NCBI RefSeq assembly: GCF_000516985.1
Contig: NW_006917092.1
Location: 3,922,619 to 3,986,618 of the forward strand
Direction of reading: 5' to 3'
Source of the DNA: Pestalotiopsis fici W106-1
Taxonomy: Eukaryota > Ascomycota > Sordariomycetes > Amphisphaeriales > Sporocadaceae
DNA length: 64,000 nt
Of this stretch, positions 11,170-22,360 are shown piece after piece. The notes under the pieces were generated by a model that had not been told where the DNA came from, ran no database searches, and saw only the letters and a list, made by a program, of their open reading frames with translations. Made by a program: the position numbers and the translations under genes. How positions within the stretch are numbered: the first letter of the stretch is position 1; each line of letters starts with the position of its first letter.

Positions 11170-11958
11170 ATGGCCGAGCTGATAGGCCCGCCGCCTCGCT
11201 GGCAGGTTCTGTCACATTCGCGGCGCAGATCACGAGGCTGAGCTACAATATCTTTACAAATATCTCAAAAGCATCCCGCACTCAACAACGATACCTGTCA
11301 GAGGGTTCTGCGCTGACTGAGGTGCGATTATGGTCCTGTAACGCTGCTCAGCACGCTGGGGATCTCAAACTAGGTCCGAATATTACGCAGCCCACTTCTC
11401 TTTCGAATGCTCTTCTAGCCGATTGCCAATTGGAGTTGTCGTCAATATGCAACGACTTGAAAGCGGGTATCAAGCAGGCGAAATGGCTGTTCAGAGACAG
11501 GGAGTTGAGACAGAACATTGATCAAATGCGAAGATATCACGGCATTTTCTCCGACTACATCTCTGGCCATGCTCTGACAACGAGTACCGCGACATATCTG
11601 AAGGCCAATGCAATAAGCTCTGAAATCGATGATATCGGTAAAGAAATGAAGAGAAAGGAGCTTTTGGAGGGGCCAACATCTCTGAGGACACATCCAAGCC
11701 GATGTGAACTCCAGCGCCCGATACGGGAAAGTGGTTTCTCGAAGAGGCGCAGTATCGCGAGTGGCGCAACAGTGAACCATGTCTTCTCTGGTGTAGTGGT
11801 GCTCCCGGGGCCGGCGAACCGCCATTAGTTCCCTTGTCGTCAAAGCCTTTACCGTTTCCATCCTCAAATCGCTTTCATCGGCCAATTCTTCATGTACGTT
11901 TGTGTACTGCCCTCGCCTACTCTGGGCGAAATTCAGAGCAGCAATAGGATCTCCTTGA
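11170..11958 (+). pseudogene. Truncated and frameshifted NACHT-type STAND (NLR-like) gene
   Basis: ATG at 11170 in a strong context (GCCATGG). Reading MAELIG then, after a frameshift near 11186, a fungal STAND N-terminal domain continues (SLAGSVTFAAQITRLSYN, later LADCQLELSSICNDLK). The junction to the NACHT domain is plain: GKWFLEEAQYREW, then LLWCSGAPGAG, i.e. the start of a Walker A loop. Damage seen: a frameshift near 11186, an in-frame TGA at 11706-11708, a 1-nt frameshift inside the Walker A codons (about 11815), and loss of all sequence after a short post-Walker stretch (SSLVVKAFTVSILKSL, then TFVYC). The 3' end runs into the duplicated tRNA block. Walker B, the rest of NACHT and any repeat domain are missing. 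It cannot make an ATPase; described only, not restored. Confidence 0.85.
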
Positions 11959-12165
11959 CGAATCTGAAAGCCAGAGAAAATGGCAGGTGTAAGGGATGTC
12001 GAAATAAAATACGAAACGATTATACGATTGTTTTCGCGTCTAAAGAGAGAGACCAAGCCACCAGCGTAGGCTGTAAAAGGAAAGAGGACATATATAAGAG
12101 ACCAATCAATCAGCTTGCTAAATCAAAAAAGAGAAGGTACTCGAGTATAGATGATATAAAATTGC

Positions 12166-12170
12166 AAAAA
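12166..12170 (-). terminator. Pol III terminator of tRNA-Gly copy B
   Basis: T5 run on the minus strand, 7 bases after the discriminator base, placed as in copy A. Confidence 0.7.
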
Positions 12171-12177
12171 GAAAGAT

Positions 12178-12248
12178 TGCACTAGCCGCGAATCGAACGC
12201 GGGGCCCATCGATGGCAACGATGGATTTTACCACTAAACCACTAGTGC
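12178..12248 (-). tRNA. tRNA-Gly (anticodon GCC), copy B
   Basis: A 71-nt cloverleaf identical to copy A except for the acceptor pair 4:69, which is C-G here (GCACTAG with CTAGTGC) and T-A in copy A. A-box, B-box, anticodon loop TTGCCAT and discriminator A are all intact. Confidence 0.95.
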
Positions 12249-12325
12249 TGTGATGTCCAAAGTTCACTTTATTCTTGAATCAGTTACAACAAACGCTGCT
12301 TCAGCGACGTCGTATCCTCGCTTTG

Positions 12326-12789
12326 TGGTTGGATCAGAACTTAGGTGGGCGACCACTGGAGAATTCCTGGTGTCGTATATTCTGTTTTGCTATATATTTA
12401 TGTTTATGGTTCCCGATAAAGTGTGAAGCCTTTTCAAATAAGTGAAGCACTCTTCCATGCGCTTCAGCAATATGACAGATCCATGATGGCGGCAAGTACT
12501 CATTTGCTGTAAAATTAGAGACCATGAGGACTACCTTGGCCAAGCAGGAACTCTCCCACGTACTTATTGTTGAGGCAACAAATATGTGCGTGTCGTGTAC
12601 ACGACATGTACAGCCCTTCTCCTTCTTCGGTCTCGTACTTGATGACCGTGGCTCCCTTGGCCCACGCCCGTGTCCTGTAACAAACACGGCGAACCAGTCT
12701 CCTCGCCGCCAGGCTGGTACGATGATGATAGAGAGTGGTTGGCCGCTAGTTCACCATTGAGATAAACGATAACTGTGAAATTGTCGGCC
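12326..12789. other. Intergenic downstream of the Zn2Cys6 regulator
   Basis: Only short open frames without recognisable homology; a 117-residue minus-strand frame (12334-12687) has no family features. Confidence 0.45.
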
Positions 12790-15179
12790 TTAATTTGATA
12801 GTGCAAAATCAACTGTCCACCTCGACAGCAAATCGTTGTACCCATTAGACATGCCGGCTTCAAAAACTGGTAACATGCAATGTGCCCAGTTCTCTGCCTC
12901 TTCATTTTCTTGGCCTCCTGTGATGGTGGGAATATCTATTGGGTCCATCTGATCATGCTCGTCAGTCTCAATTAACCTGATGGTTCGATTCGCAAGAATT
13001 TCGAATAGATCACGGTATGGAGCAACGGCGCTCCACCGCTCGGCCATAACAACGAGAACAATCGTGCAGTTAGTGCAAGTGTCTCTGACCTGGCCGTGGC
13101 GCTGTGCGTTCCGTACGGCAGGTGATGCCCATAGGCAGTGAACGTAGGTTAAGCCAGCTAGAAATAGCTCGTGCAGTGCGACCCACGTGAAGCTGGCCGG
13201 TCCTCCAGGAAATTGGCGGCGGTAGTGATGACAAATTCTCTCAGCTGCTCCCATGCATTCAAGGAAGACAGGATCCCCCGGATCTGCTTGTGGATCAACC
13301 ATCTTTACTCTGTAGAGCTGAAGGATAGCATAGTCGTATTCCAGCGCGAACCAGTCCGAGGTACCAAATAATGACATTGGTGGGTCGGTAGTGCACGTTA
13401 TCGCTGGAATTGAACTCTTCCACGCCTCAAGCTTGTTGCGAAGATGCTGTATATGTCGGTCGTGTCTTTCCTTCGAAAAACAACAAGCTGGGGACTTCGA
13501 GTACACGAAGCTATGTATCTGGCTCAAGAGATGCCGAACACGGAAAGTGTGGATCGCCCTCTTCAGATTCGTAGTGGAGCTCTCTGGTGAGCCTGTTGAC
13601 AAGTGCTCAATACCGGAACTCGAATCTTGCGTCTCACCTCCATCACTTGGAAACTATAAATGTAAATCGTCAGCACAGGACAGTTCGCATGTGCAACGTC
13701 AGAAGTCTTCTCAAGTGTGTTTCGCGTATGGCTTTTACCTCAGTATCGACGTCGTCAGCCGGTATGCCGGCAGGTCGACCCAACATGATGGAAGCCTGAG
13801 TTTCCATTGTGTACGCGCACCAGAAGGCCCTCTTGCCGAGTTCGATTTGTATCTGGGTTCCGGAGAAGCGCACATATTGCGAAGCTCGATGATAGCCAAG
13901 GTCAATGCATTGGCGTAGAGCCAGCCCAGCAAGTTTCCTAGCGCGTGTTAGTCGCGATCTAGGATGATGATTTCAATATTCATACCAGTATGATGTGCCA
14001 ATAGGTGACCAAAGTGAGTAGACTGCACAGCACAAGGTCGCCTGTATGGATGCTAGACTGTCTTCCGAGAAGACAGAGCCGGAATGCAGTTGCGCCGACA
14101 TATATAACTGCTGCTGAGAGTCAGCAGCCGAAGAACATTTGAGGATATCAGATTGACCTCCGCAGATTGTCCCAGTTTTGGCAACAATACGGCACCAATT
14201 GCGTAGACCTGATTGTGTTTAGTTGGCTGATAAAGACCAGGCGAAAGTCAGATGGGATTGTAACAAACCACGTTCAGGAAGAATAACGGTAGTCTGTCAG
14301 TCGCCGCTATCGTGTTACAAGGGGAATATTCCCCGACATATTTGGCCTCCCAAGCTCTGAAAGTTGGTTCATGCAGAAATGGATACTGCTTGTGAATATT
14401 TTGGAAGTACGCATCGCTGAGCCTGATGGCTGTCTCTGGCTTGGGGAGCGGGCAAGGCGCTGGTGCGGCCACTAGGTCGCCCTCACGATATTGAGCGAGC
14501 GCATCGGCTTTGTAGGCACTGTTCAAGATATTCTGGCGCAAAGATGGATTGATCATTTGCGAGAAAACAAACATGGAGGACGAGCCCAGATAATGTGGCT
14601 CGGCGCCGGCTGCGTTTAGACTTAACACGCCAACCTTGGAAGCCAGCTCGTCTAGTCCGTCACGCTCTTCGACCGCACTGACTTGCAGAGGAGCGAATTG
14701 GCGGATGGCGCCAAGGTCTTCGGGCTCAACTACACTTGAAGAAGGACCTGATGGTAATCCTGGGTGTTGGCAATTGACAGTGGCATCCTCACCGAGATGA
14801 TCGCTGGCCAGATCGGGTCGGTATTGTTTCAAGAGACCCTCCAAAAAAGCCACGCGATGCTCCAGAGTCTCAAGATAGTTTCGTGGAAACAGCCTCTTTG
14901 TCCTGGGATCCTCAGCTAGACATGCTAAGAACTTCATTAGCAACGTTCTTGTTTGGTGGACTTTCTGCGGCTGCTGACCTATACCTTCACGCCGACAATT
15001 GTTGCAGCCCGTTGGCTCATCATCGCACTACCATGCAGTTAGCCGGCTGGTATCATAGGAGATATCACGGGGTGCCTCGCTTTCAGCTTCTTTTCCTTGC
15101 AGCACACACAGGCTAGCAACGTCCTATGACTTGTGCGAGCTCGCTGTGGACCTCTGCTAATTCGAACTCGATGGTCCAT
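12790..15179 (-). CDS. Zn2Cys6 transcription factor with fungal-specific TF domain
   Basis: Seven exons on the minus strand: 15179-15081, 15027-14979, 14924-14269, 14208-14158, 14113-13986, 13937-13739 and 13653-12790; phases close to 681 residues. Reconstructed cysteines at 24, 27, 34, 41, 44 and 51 give a perfect C-x2-C-x6-C-x6-C-x2-C-x6-C cluster, followed by a short coiled coil (NYLETLEHRVAFLEGLLKQ). This needs intron 1 to use a GC donor (GCGAGG at 15080). The fungal_trans domain is recognised at WKLAGLALRQCIDLGYHRAS and KRAFWCAYTMETQASIMLGR. It is a nuclear DNA-binding activator or repressor; the neighbouring DAO/MFS pair is the obvious candidate target (inference). If the GC donor is not used, the GT at 15066 gives a spacing of ten residues and a broken cluster. 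Confidence 0.9.
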
Positions 15180-16053
15180 TATCGCTGCACATCGAGTGTA
15201 AATATGACCAAGGCGCAAGATCAAAAGACGGACAGCCCTTGACGGAGGAGCTGCATCGATTGAAGAGAGGTAAAGATTGGAATGAGGTAGGTCTAGGTTC
15301 TAGAGACTCTTGGAAGATAAGGCTAGTTGATTGTTCGAGTGTGGGGTCGCAACTTCATGGCTTTGCTGCATAAGCCAATTTCACACGTGACCTTTCAAGC
15401 TTAGTGTTGATGAGGGCGATGCTTTCTCTCGAATAACTTTTCAAAAACAACTTTCAAGGATAAAAAATTGGAGGTTACAACACTGACAACAATGGGCTCG
15501 CGAATTCGGTGGCCTTGTAGCTATCGAGACACCACCGAGGGCTCCTTGTTACTTGAGAGAGGTGATCATGAACCCTTGCAACGTAACGTAGACTCAGTTA
15601 GCATAAACCATGTCGGCACCGCGCCCGACATGTCTCACATGTCGAGATAATAAATCTTGATGCATCGATCAGTCAACCTGACGTGGATGCCCATTGTGTG
15701 TTCTATCAATCTATCCTGCTCGTCCCTAGGTTTGATGAGGTGCGAGCTTGTTTAGGCCGCCATGGCATTGATAATTATCCTAAAGCACGGGGCTCCTATT
15801 CACCATGGGTTAGATTGCTAAATGGGGACGGTGTCCTCGATATCACTTCTACCGTGAACGTCGGGCCACTTCCTGCCTCACAGCTTGCCGATGATGGATT
15901 GATGGGCGTATTGTTTGCTATTCCAACACCATGGAAGAACATATGGCGGGATCTGTCAAGATAGGATTGATTTATATTGTTTCATAAACCTACGCGATAA
16001 AAGAAACATCCAGCGCCGGCGCCAGTCGACTCCACCAGTGCACAATCTTCGAC
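15180..16053. other. Intergenic between the Zn2Cys6 regulator and DAO oxidoreductase 1
   Basis: Promoter side of the regulator and 3' side of the oxidoreductase. No gene recognised; a 93-residue plus-strand frame (15683-15964) has no family features. Confidence 0.45.
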
Positions 16054-17750
16054 CTATATGCGCGATAACACGGGTTCTACAATACGGCCTTTCAGATTAT
16101 CCATACGTGCTCTTGTGATTTCGAAGCATTCAGGTAAGTTCGTCTCGGCCCACGACCTCCCGTCCATTAACTTCACCAGTCCAGGAGCGGCGGTGAAAAT
16201 ACGGGCCATACCACTATTTCAATATGCGCTGTTAGCCATGCCGAGATTACTGTTGAGGGAAGGACAGAGAACTCACTGTCCGTGGTGACCAGCGCAGACC
16301 CACTGGCCTGGAAGGCCTGGTATTTGTCCGACAAATGGTACGCTGTCGGCACTCTACATGACTGTTAGAACTTGACCTTCCCTTCTCGATGTGGTCACTC
16401 ACCAACGCTATGATGCCGCTCCAACCTTGCTGGTAGTGGCCGCCTTCGACCTTGCCGGACGCCTGCCAACCAAGCATCTGCGAATTGGTAAACTCCTCAA
16501 GAGCTGCCGATACTGAAGAGAAACTACGCAAACTGTCGTTAACCGATCTCTCTGGGTGATCTCGGATCCAGTTCCCGAACTCTGCTTGGCCGGGATTGCT
16601 ACCACCAAACAATAAAGGGCCCTTGGTGGGAATTTGAGGGTTAATGGTGTAAAGACCTCCTTCAGGAAGCACAACTCCGTAGGAGTGTTTCAAAGCAGTA
16701 GGCTCGGTGAGAGTCACAGGTGGCTGGACTTTGTTACAAATATGAGGGCAGGGACTGATGATGCCGCGGAGAGATGGCTCTAGTGCTGCGATGTACGCGT
16801 TGGTGGCATGGACAACCTGTGAGCATGCAATATTGCCCCGTGCAGTCTCTACCACCCATGGTCCTGCTGCGATGGCGCCGTGGCTCACCCGAGAGACTTC
16901 GGTCCTGGTCTGCAGATTGACACCACGCTTCAGACTCTCCCGCATAACGTGTGCCGCAAGCTTCCATGGGTTTAGAGTGGCCGCGGGCCAAGCGTAGCAG
17001 GCTTTGGAATCTTTAATCCGACTCCACTAGACCTAACTGTCAGCTATAGATCGAAATTATCGCAGAGATTTACGCTTACCGTAACAGCTTCCGCTGGGTC
17101 GTGCGTTACTCTGATATGATTGGTATAGCCCCCAGCTGCCTTGAAATGCTCATAAGCGTCTCTGGTGGTCTCTGCGGCATCTGCCGTTACTGGGACGTCT
17201 AGGGTATCGCCAACCCAAAGGTCGCAGTCGACCTTGTTCTCTTTGATATAGGCTACGATAGAGGCCCAGGTGTCTCCTTCATTGCGTAGGATCTTGGAAT
17301 AAGGATCAGGACTAATCTGTGTATGAGGTGGAAAAGGCAAGGCTACACACCTTGAGAGATTGCTCGGTGCCAAACCTCTCCTTAAAGTCGGTAAATCCCC
17401 GATACTGATCCGGCTTGCAGTGGCCTGCATTACGTCCGGTGGCACCAGAACAGAAGCCGCGGGCTTCGAGGACGACGATCTTTTTGTCAGGCCACGCTTC
17501 GATGCAGTGCTTGGCTACCAATGTCCCAGTCATCTGAAGCATGAGTTTAGCATATGATTCTCTTCGGACCAGCCTTTGGGCATGATAAAGGCGCACTGAC
17601 ACCAGAGCCGATAATTACGATATCTGCGTTGCTAGGCAGCTGTGAGGATGAACGGTGGTACAGCAGAGGGTCATTCTGCGCAAACACCAGCCAGTCTGAC
17701 ACAGAGGCGCCATAAGTCAAGGGGAAGCCGGAGCGATTTTGTTCCATCAT
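16054..17750 (-). CDS. FAD-dependent oxidoreductase, DAO family (1)
   Basis: Six exons on the minus strand: 17750-17601, 17533-17351, 17292-17080, 17026-16403, 16353-16277 and 16213-16054; phases close to 468 residues. The FAD Rossmann motif IIGSGMTGTLVA is completed across intron 1 and is followed by KKIVVLEAR. FCSGATGRNAGHCKPD is the conserved segment of fungal DAO oxidoreductases; TLNPWKLAAHVMR and VVHATNAYIAALEP come later. The C-terminal FAD segment is SVPFVGQIPGLPGQ, then HGMARIF. These enzymes oxidise amino acids, amines or related substrates with O2; the substrate is not readable. It shares a 555-base promoter with the MFS gene at 18306 and lies 875 bases from a Zn2Cys6 gene. A second family member sits at 50746. 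Confidence 0.92.
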
Positions 17751-18305
17751 GCATCTGCATGGAAATTCAAAAGGGAAAAAGGGGTGTGGGAATAAGCAAG
17801 GCTTGCCTGAGTATGGCAAACTTCTTGTCAGCTACAAGTCCGTTCCCCAAGAAGATATAGTACTAATAGACTTCCGACTCTATGGGGCCAACCTACGGCC
17901 CATGACAAATGGGAAATCATATGCTCAAGCAAGACTTACGAATCGAATTTACGTTAACATTGGTATATGAAGAAGAAAAACAAAATGCAAAGGCAAACTT
18001 AACGGGATGGACTGGCGTGGATAGCATGTCAGATGCCAATTCCCCCACATAAATCCCACAGTGAACTGCGCTCGGATTGGCTTCCCGTATTCTCCCGGGT
18101 CCACTATCCGGCACTTGCCACGAATCAAGAGTCTTCCCGGAATCCTTGCCAGCACAGGGGCTATTTTATAAAGGCGGTGCTTATAGTCGCCATCAGTACT
18201 AGATAGATTTGCCAATTCACATTTATGCGCCCTGGAATGCGACATAACTTATCCTACTTTCTTGCGCCCCCCCACCGTTTGACCTGGTCGTACAGCGCCC
18301 CCACC
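17751..18305. promoter_or_regulatory. Divergent promoter of DAO oxidoreductase 1 and MFS transporter
   Basis: 555 bases between two divergent start codons, implying co-regulation. A TATA-like element TATAAA lies at 18167-18172 for the plus-strand gene. A CCCGGG palindrome stands near 18096-18101 and an imperfect GGGCC/GGCCC inverted pair near 17884-17900. The regulator that binds is unknown. Confidence 0.5.
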
Positions 18306-20054
18306 ATGCGTCGCAACGTCGATGATCAGGCTAGCGAATCCGCCGGCCTGTGGCCGCCAGGCACTGTACGCCTCGAGAAACTCCATGGATCAGATGAAGC
18401 CGAACTCATTCTGCAGCCACGACCTTCGCGAGACCCCAACGACCCCTTGAAGTGGCCGGAATGGCGCAAGTATCTGAACTTTGGCCTCGTCATTTTCTAT
18501 GTCGCCATGGTGGCCGAATTCATCAATGCTGCCACGCCAACCTGGGATCCCATGAACGAAGAACTAGGGTATAGCTTTGAGCTCTTGAACGATAGTTATG
18601 CTGCTGGCTGTGCTTCTCTAGCTGTTGGCTCCCTTCTACTGATCCCATTTGCGCTGAAATTTGGACGTCGCCCTATGTATCTGTTTAGCACTGCCCTACA
18701 GTTCGGACTGGGCATTTGGTCTGCTCGGATGCAAACGGCGGCGGATCTCATGCTTATCAACGTACTTCAGTGTTTCTTTGGCAGTCTTGCCGAAGTAATT
18801 GTCCAGATGACCATTGCTGATGTATTTTTTGTCCATCAGCGCGGCCGAATGAACGCCATTTATGTCTGGGTCTGGCTGCTAGCTAGCTATCTCGGAATTC
18901 TCATCGCTGGCTTCATTGCAAAGCGCCAAGGCTGGAGATGGATTTGGTGGTGGAACGCTATTATATTTGGTGTGTCAATGGTTGCCTTCTTCTTCGCATA
19001 CGAGGAGACCAAGTACAGTCCGCCCGAGCCGATATCAACGCCTTCCCTCGAAACCACAACTGCCACGGCCACTGGCAACACTGAGCACACTGACAAGGAA
19101 ACGATCTCCAAGGCCACAATCTGTGGAAGCCAAATCACGGCACACAGCCCTGAGGACGGTATTGATCATGCCATTCCTCGAAAAACGTATTTTCAGAGGC
19201 TCGCCATTACCACCACCACGACATCTGCCACGAGCTCTACAACAACCTTTCTCAAGCACATGTATCAGCCGCTGGTTCTCTTGGGCACCGTCCCGGCCAT
19301 TGCTTACGCGTCACTGGTGTATGGTGTCCTCGTTGGCCTGGGAGATGTCATGTCCACCATGCTGTCGACCTTTCTGACCAAAGCCCCCTACGACTTCACC
19401 TCTGACCAGATCGGTCTAATGAGTTTGCCCAGAATGATTGGTGTCACGATCGGTTTCCTCATTATCGGACCCATCAGCGATTGGTGGATCGTGTTCCTTT
19501 CACGCCGCCGGGGTGGCATTTACGAGCCGGAGACCCGACTGTGGTGCGCTGTCCCATTCCTCCTCTTCGTGCCCGTCGGTGCGCTCATGTTTGGGATCGG
19601 CTTGAGCAACCATCTACGGTGGCCTATCATCGCCGTGGGCCTAGCCCTTTATAATGTCGGCGTCACACCCATCAATAGCATCGTCATCACTTACTTGACG
19701 GATTCGTATACCGATGTAAGTTGGTACAAAGTGCACACCCCGTTTGAGCAGTTCTACGCTCTTTATTAATAAGAGCATAATGTTGATGAATAACAAAACC
19801 AGATCATCGGCCCTGCCCTAGTCGCCGTCACTGTCGTCCGAAATACTTTCAGCACCATCTTTATCTTTGCCCTAACCCCTTGGATCGCCAAGGTCGGAAT
19901 CAAATGGGTTCTCGTCACGATCCTCCTGATCGCCGGTTTGATCCTTGCCCTGTTTGGTGTTTTCATTCGCTATGGCAAGTATTTCCGTGAGCGAAGTGCT
20001 AAGAGCTATCAATATTACGCCAATCGTCAATATAAGGAGAGAGTGGACAAGTAG
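18306..20054 (+). CDS. MFS transporter (DHA1/SVOP-like, 12 TM)
   Basis: Two exons, 18306-19715 and 19803-20054, phase 0, 553 residues. The start at 18306 is chosen for its context (CCACCATGC) and because the usual cytoplasmic N-terminus ending RDPNDPLKWPEWRKYLN begins the family-conserved part; the frame is open upstream to 18225. TM segments follow, with KFGRRPMYL at the TM2-3 loop and a central loop of about 70 residues rich in Thr/Ser between TM6 and TM7. FGRRP and the NDPLKWP motif place it with fungal MFS carriers of small organic compounds. The substrate probably relates to the divergent oxidoreductase (inference). The last exon supplies the final two TM segments; without it the frame ends at an intronic stop at 19767-19769. 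Confidence 0.9.
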
Positions 20055-21015
20055 TTAGGTCTTACCATTGACTAGTTAGGCTTATTAAATGTGTAACGTT
20101 ATGTCGGGTCCCTACAGGGATATATCGTTGGGTCTCTCGATTACCTATTCAGGGAACCCGCCCTTGTGGGATTACGGCTAAGCTTAGCTGTCGCTGCGAA
20201 GAAACTACAATATCAATACTATAGCGCTGTTCAATTGCTTGAGGAGGCTGGGAATGCTTTTGCTTTCAATACGGAATACACCTACGGTTGACATTCTACC
20301 ACTCTTACTCGCCCTCGCGTTCTTACACGTTACTGTTTCGAACATGCACCCTTGCAAAAGACAAACAGACTTGTTGGCGCTTAGGAACAACAAGCGGACG
20401 GCGGGCAATATATGTCTCCTTGATTAGCCGCTTGGCTGGTCGCGGCACGCCAGGTAAATGCGATGGATAACCGTTGGTTCTGCAGCCGGTTCCCAGTCCA
20501 GTTCCAACTTCCCAGTTGCCAGAGGGTCCCATATGGCAGAAAGTTCCAGGTCCAGGTCGCTTATCAGATGAGCTATCCAGGGAAGGACATGTGAAAGATG
20601 ATCGAGGTTCTAGGTATAGAGCATAGAGTTAGATATGAGTAGTAGAAAGGAACTTGTCGATCATAATGCAATAAAATCTCTGCGATGTTCAATTTGGCTA
20701 GATTATGCAAGACACGAGGGTTTTCGATCGCAACAGAGGTCTATCCATTATCGTAGGGCGGGCAATTTTTCCGGCTAGGTAGATCTGTCCATACGAAGCT
20801 TACCTAACATGGTCTCTTGGAAGGGAGTAAGACCAAAAACAAGAGGGAAAAAGGTTATGAGAGTCGGGCCTTGCTCGTAGCAGCAATGGGTGGATATTGA
20901 TACAATGATGACCTAGATAAAAGACAATTCATCCTGATAAACGAACGAAATTTATAGATACACCAAGTGGAGTCCAAACACGATAGACATCAAGTACGAA
21001 CCTGGCGTTCAAGAA
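20055..21015. other. Intergenic
   Basis: Between the 3' ends of the MFS gene and the rhodopsin-fold gene. No gene, tRNA or repeat recognised. Confidence 0.5.
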
Positions 21016-22360
21016 TCAGCAATGCTCCCTGATGGATTGTTGATTCACATCCTCGTTTGATGAATCAGCAAGATTGGTCAGTTGAACTTCATCCTCCCGC
21101 TTGTACACAGAGCCATGATTCTTTGCGACGGTGCTTCCCGGCTTCTGACTCCAGTTCCCCCGGCTGCCCATCGAGTTGTTGGCAATGTACGTGTTACGGC
21201 TGGATTTGCTCGACACGGCGCCTCGAAGCTTGCCAAAAATGGGTCGGAGATTAGGAAGGCATGCAGAGACGATTCCGACAGAGGGTTCAATAGATGACTG
21301 TGCCACAGGTCAGTATCAAGTGCAACAAGTGATTTGGAGGGACATGAATTGCATACCCAGACGCATATCTCGCCCATGAGCCACGTCATGTCGATGGAAT
21401 GGGCAAACTTGTACATTTTGACAGCCCGTATTATGCTGACAATGAAGACACTGCACCCAAAATCGTTAGTACCTAGTCAAGTCACCCGCCGCGTGTGGTT
21501 GAGTCGTCAACATACAAGCTACCAAGCAACATCATGCCACAGACAGCGACTCTTTTCTTTTTCGACATTTGCAACCGCAAGATAGAGGGGATGGGTGTGA
21601 TCAATATCAAAAAGTCCATGAAAGCGTTGATGGAACCGTAGGTCCAGAAGAACGTGCCCGTTTCCACCGTGCAAGTCCCACTTGCTCCTCCGAATTGGTT
21701 CCAGTAATGTGAGGTGGGCTGACAGGCGCAAACCATGACAATGATAAGAACAAAAGGGATCGTGACGGTGAAGACTGCGGCAGTCCAGAGGCTGATGCCG
21801 AAGAAGACATCGTTCTTGTCCACTTGGCTGTCGAAGATGCGTCGATATAGCAGCAAAATTGACAGCTTATTGAATGACAGGCAGAATCCGAGGACGAAAG
21901 TGTAGAAAAAGAGAATCTAAGAAAAGAAAAAAAAGAAGTTAGTGAATCGCTTCCCTCTGCGGTATAGAGAGTGCAGACTCTTGACCGACCTTGGCTGCCA
22001 TTACCAACTCTGTCGATGTGACTGCCCATATGTGTTTCCCTGAGCCATATGCCCCCGTAGCAGCGACCATCCCGACAGCGCCGACGTTGAATATCTGACA
22101 GCCTGATTTTAGTCTCCGGAGAGTCTTCGTGAAAAGAATGAGGGTTGAAAGCTTACCAGCGCGACGATAATGGCCCAGTCATCCCAGCCCAGGCCGGCTC
22201 TTGAAAGCCTTCTCACCAAAAGGCGCAGGAATACAGCCAACGCAGCTACGACTAGAAGAATAATAGCAACTACATCGTTGGTCAAGACTAGACTTTCCGT
22301 AAGATCGACATTGGCTGGTGCTGGGCCAAAGGCTGCCTCAATGATCGGGTCAATCGTCAT
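21016..22360 (-). CDS. Rhodopsin-fold integral membrane protein (PTH11-related type) 1
   Basis: Five exons on the minus strand: 22360-22157, 22094-21990, 21916-21516, 21450-21357 and 21297-21016; phases close to 361 residues. Start at the ATG at 22360. Seven hydrophobic segments are seen. Landmarks of the fungal rhodopsin-fold family: GLGWDDWAIIVAL after TM2, YGSGKHIWAV, SFNKLSILLLYRRIF, CACQPTSHYWNQFGG, FFWTYGSINAFMDFLIL, and IEPSVGIVSACLPNLRPIF at TM7. The tail (~70 residues) is cytoplasmic, Ser/Asn-rich. No N-terminal CFEM domain. Such proteins are putative surface receptors; ligand unknown. A second member lies at 61524-63066. Confidence 0.9.

Larger units (their letters stand above)
11973..12325. 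repeat. Duplicated tRNA-bearing block, copy B
   Basis: Partner of the block at 6545-6900, same orientation. Its left edge abuts the truncated NACHT pseudogene, with weak similarity reaching back to about 11950. Within the best 63 aligned bases all six differences from copy A are transitions. Confidence 0.75.

Noticed and set aside
12334..12687. 117-residue minus-strand open frame downstream of the Zn2Cys6 gene
   Set aside because: No recognisable motif, several alternative frames of similar length, no splice support.
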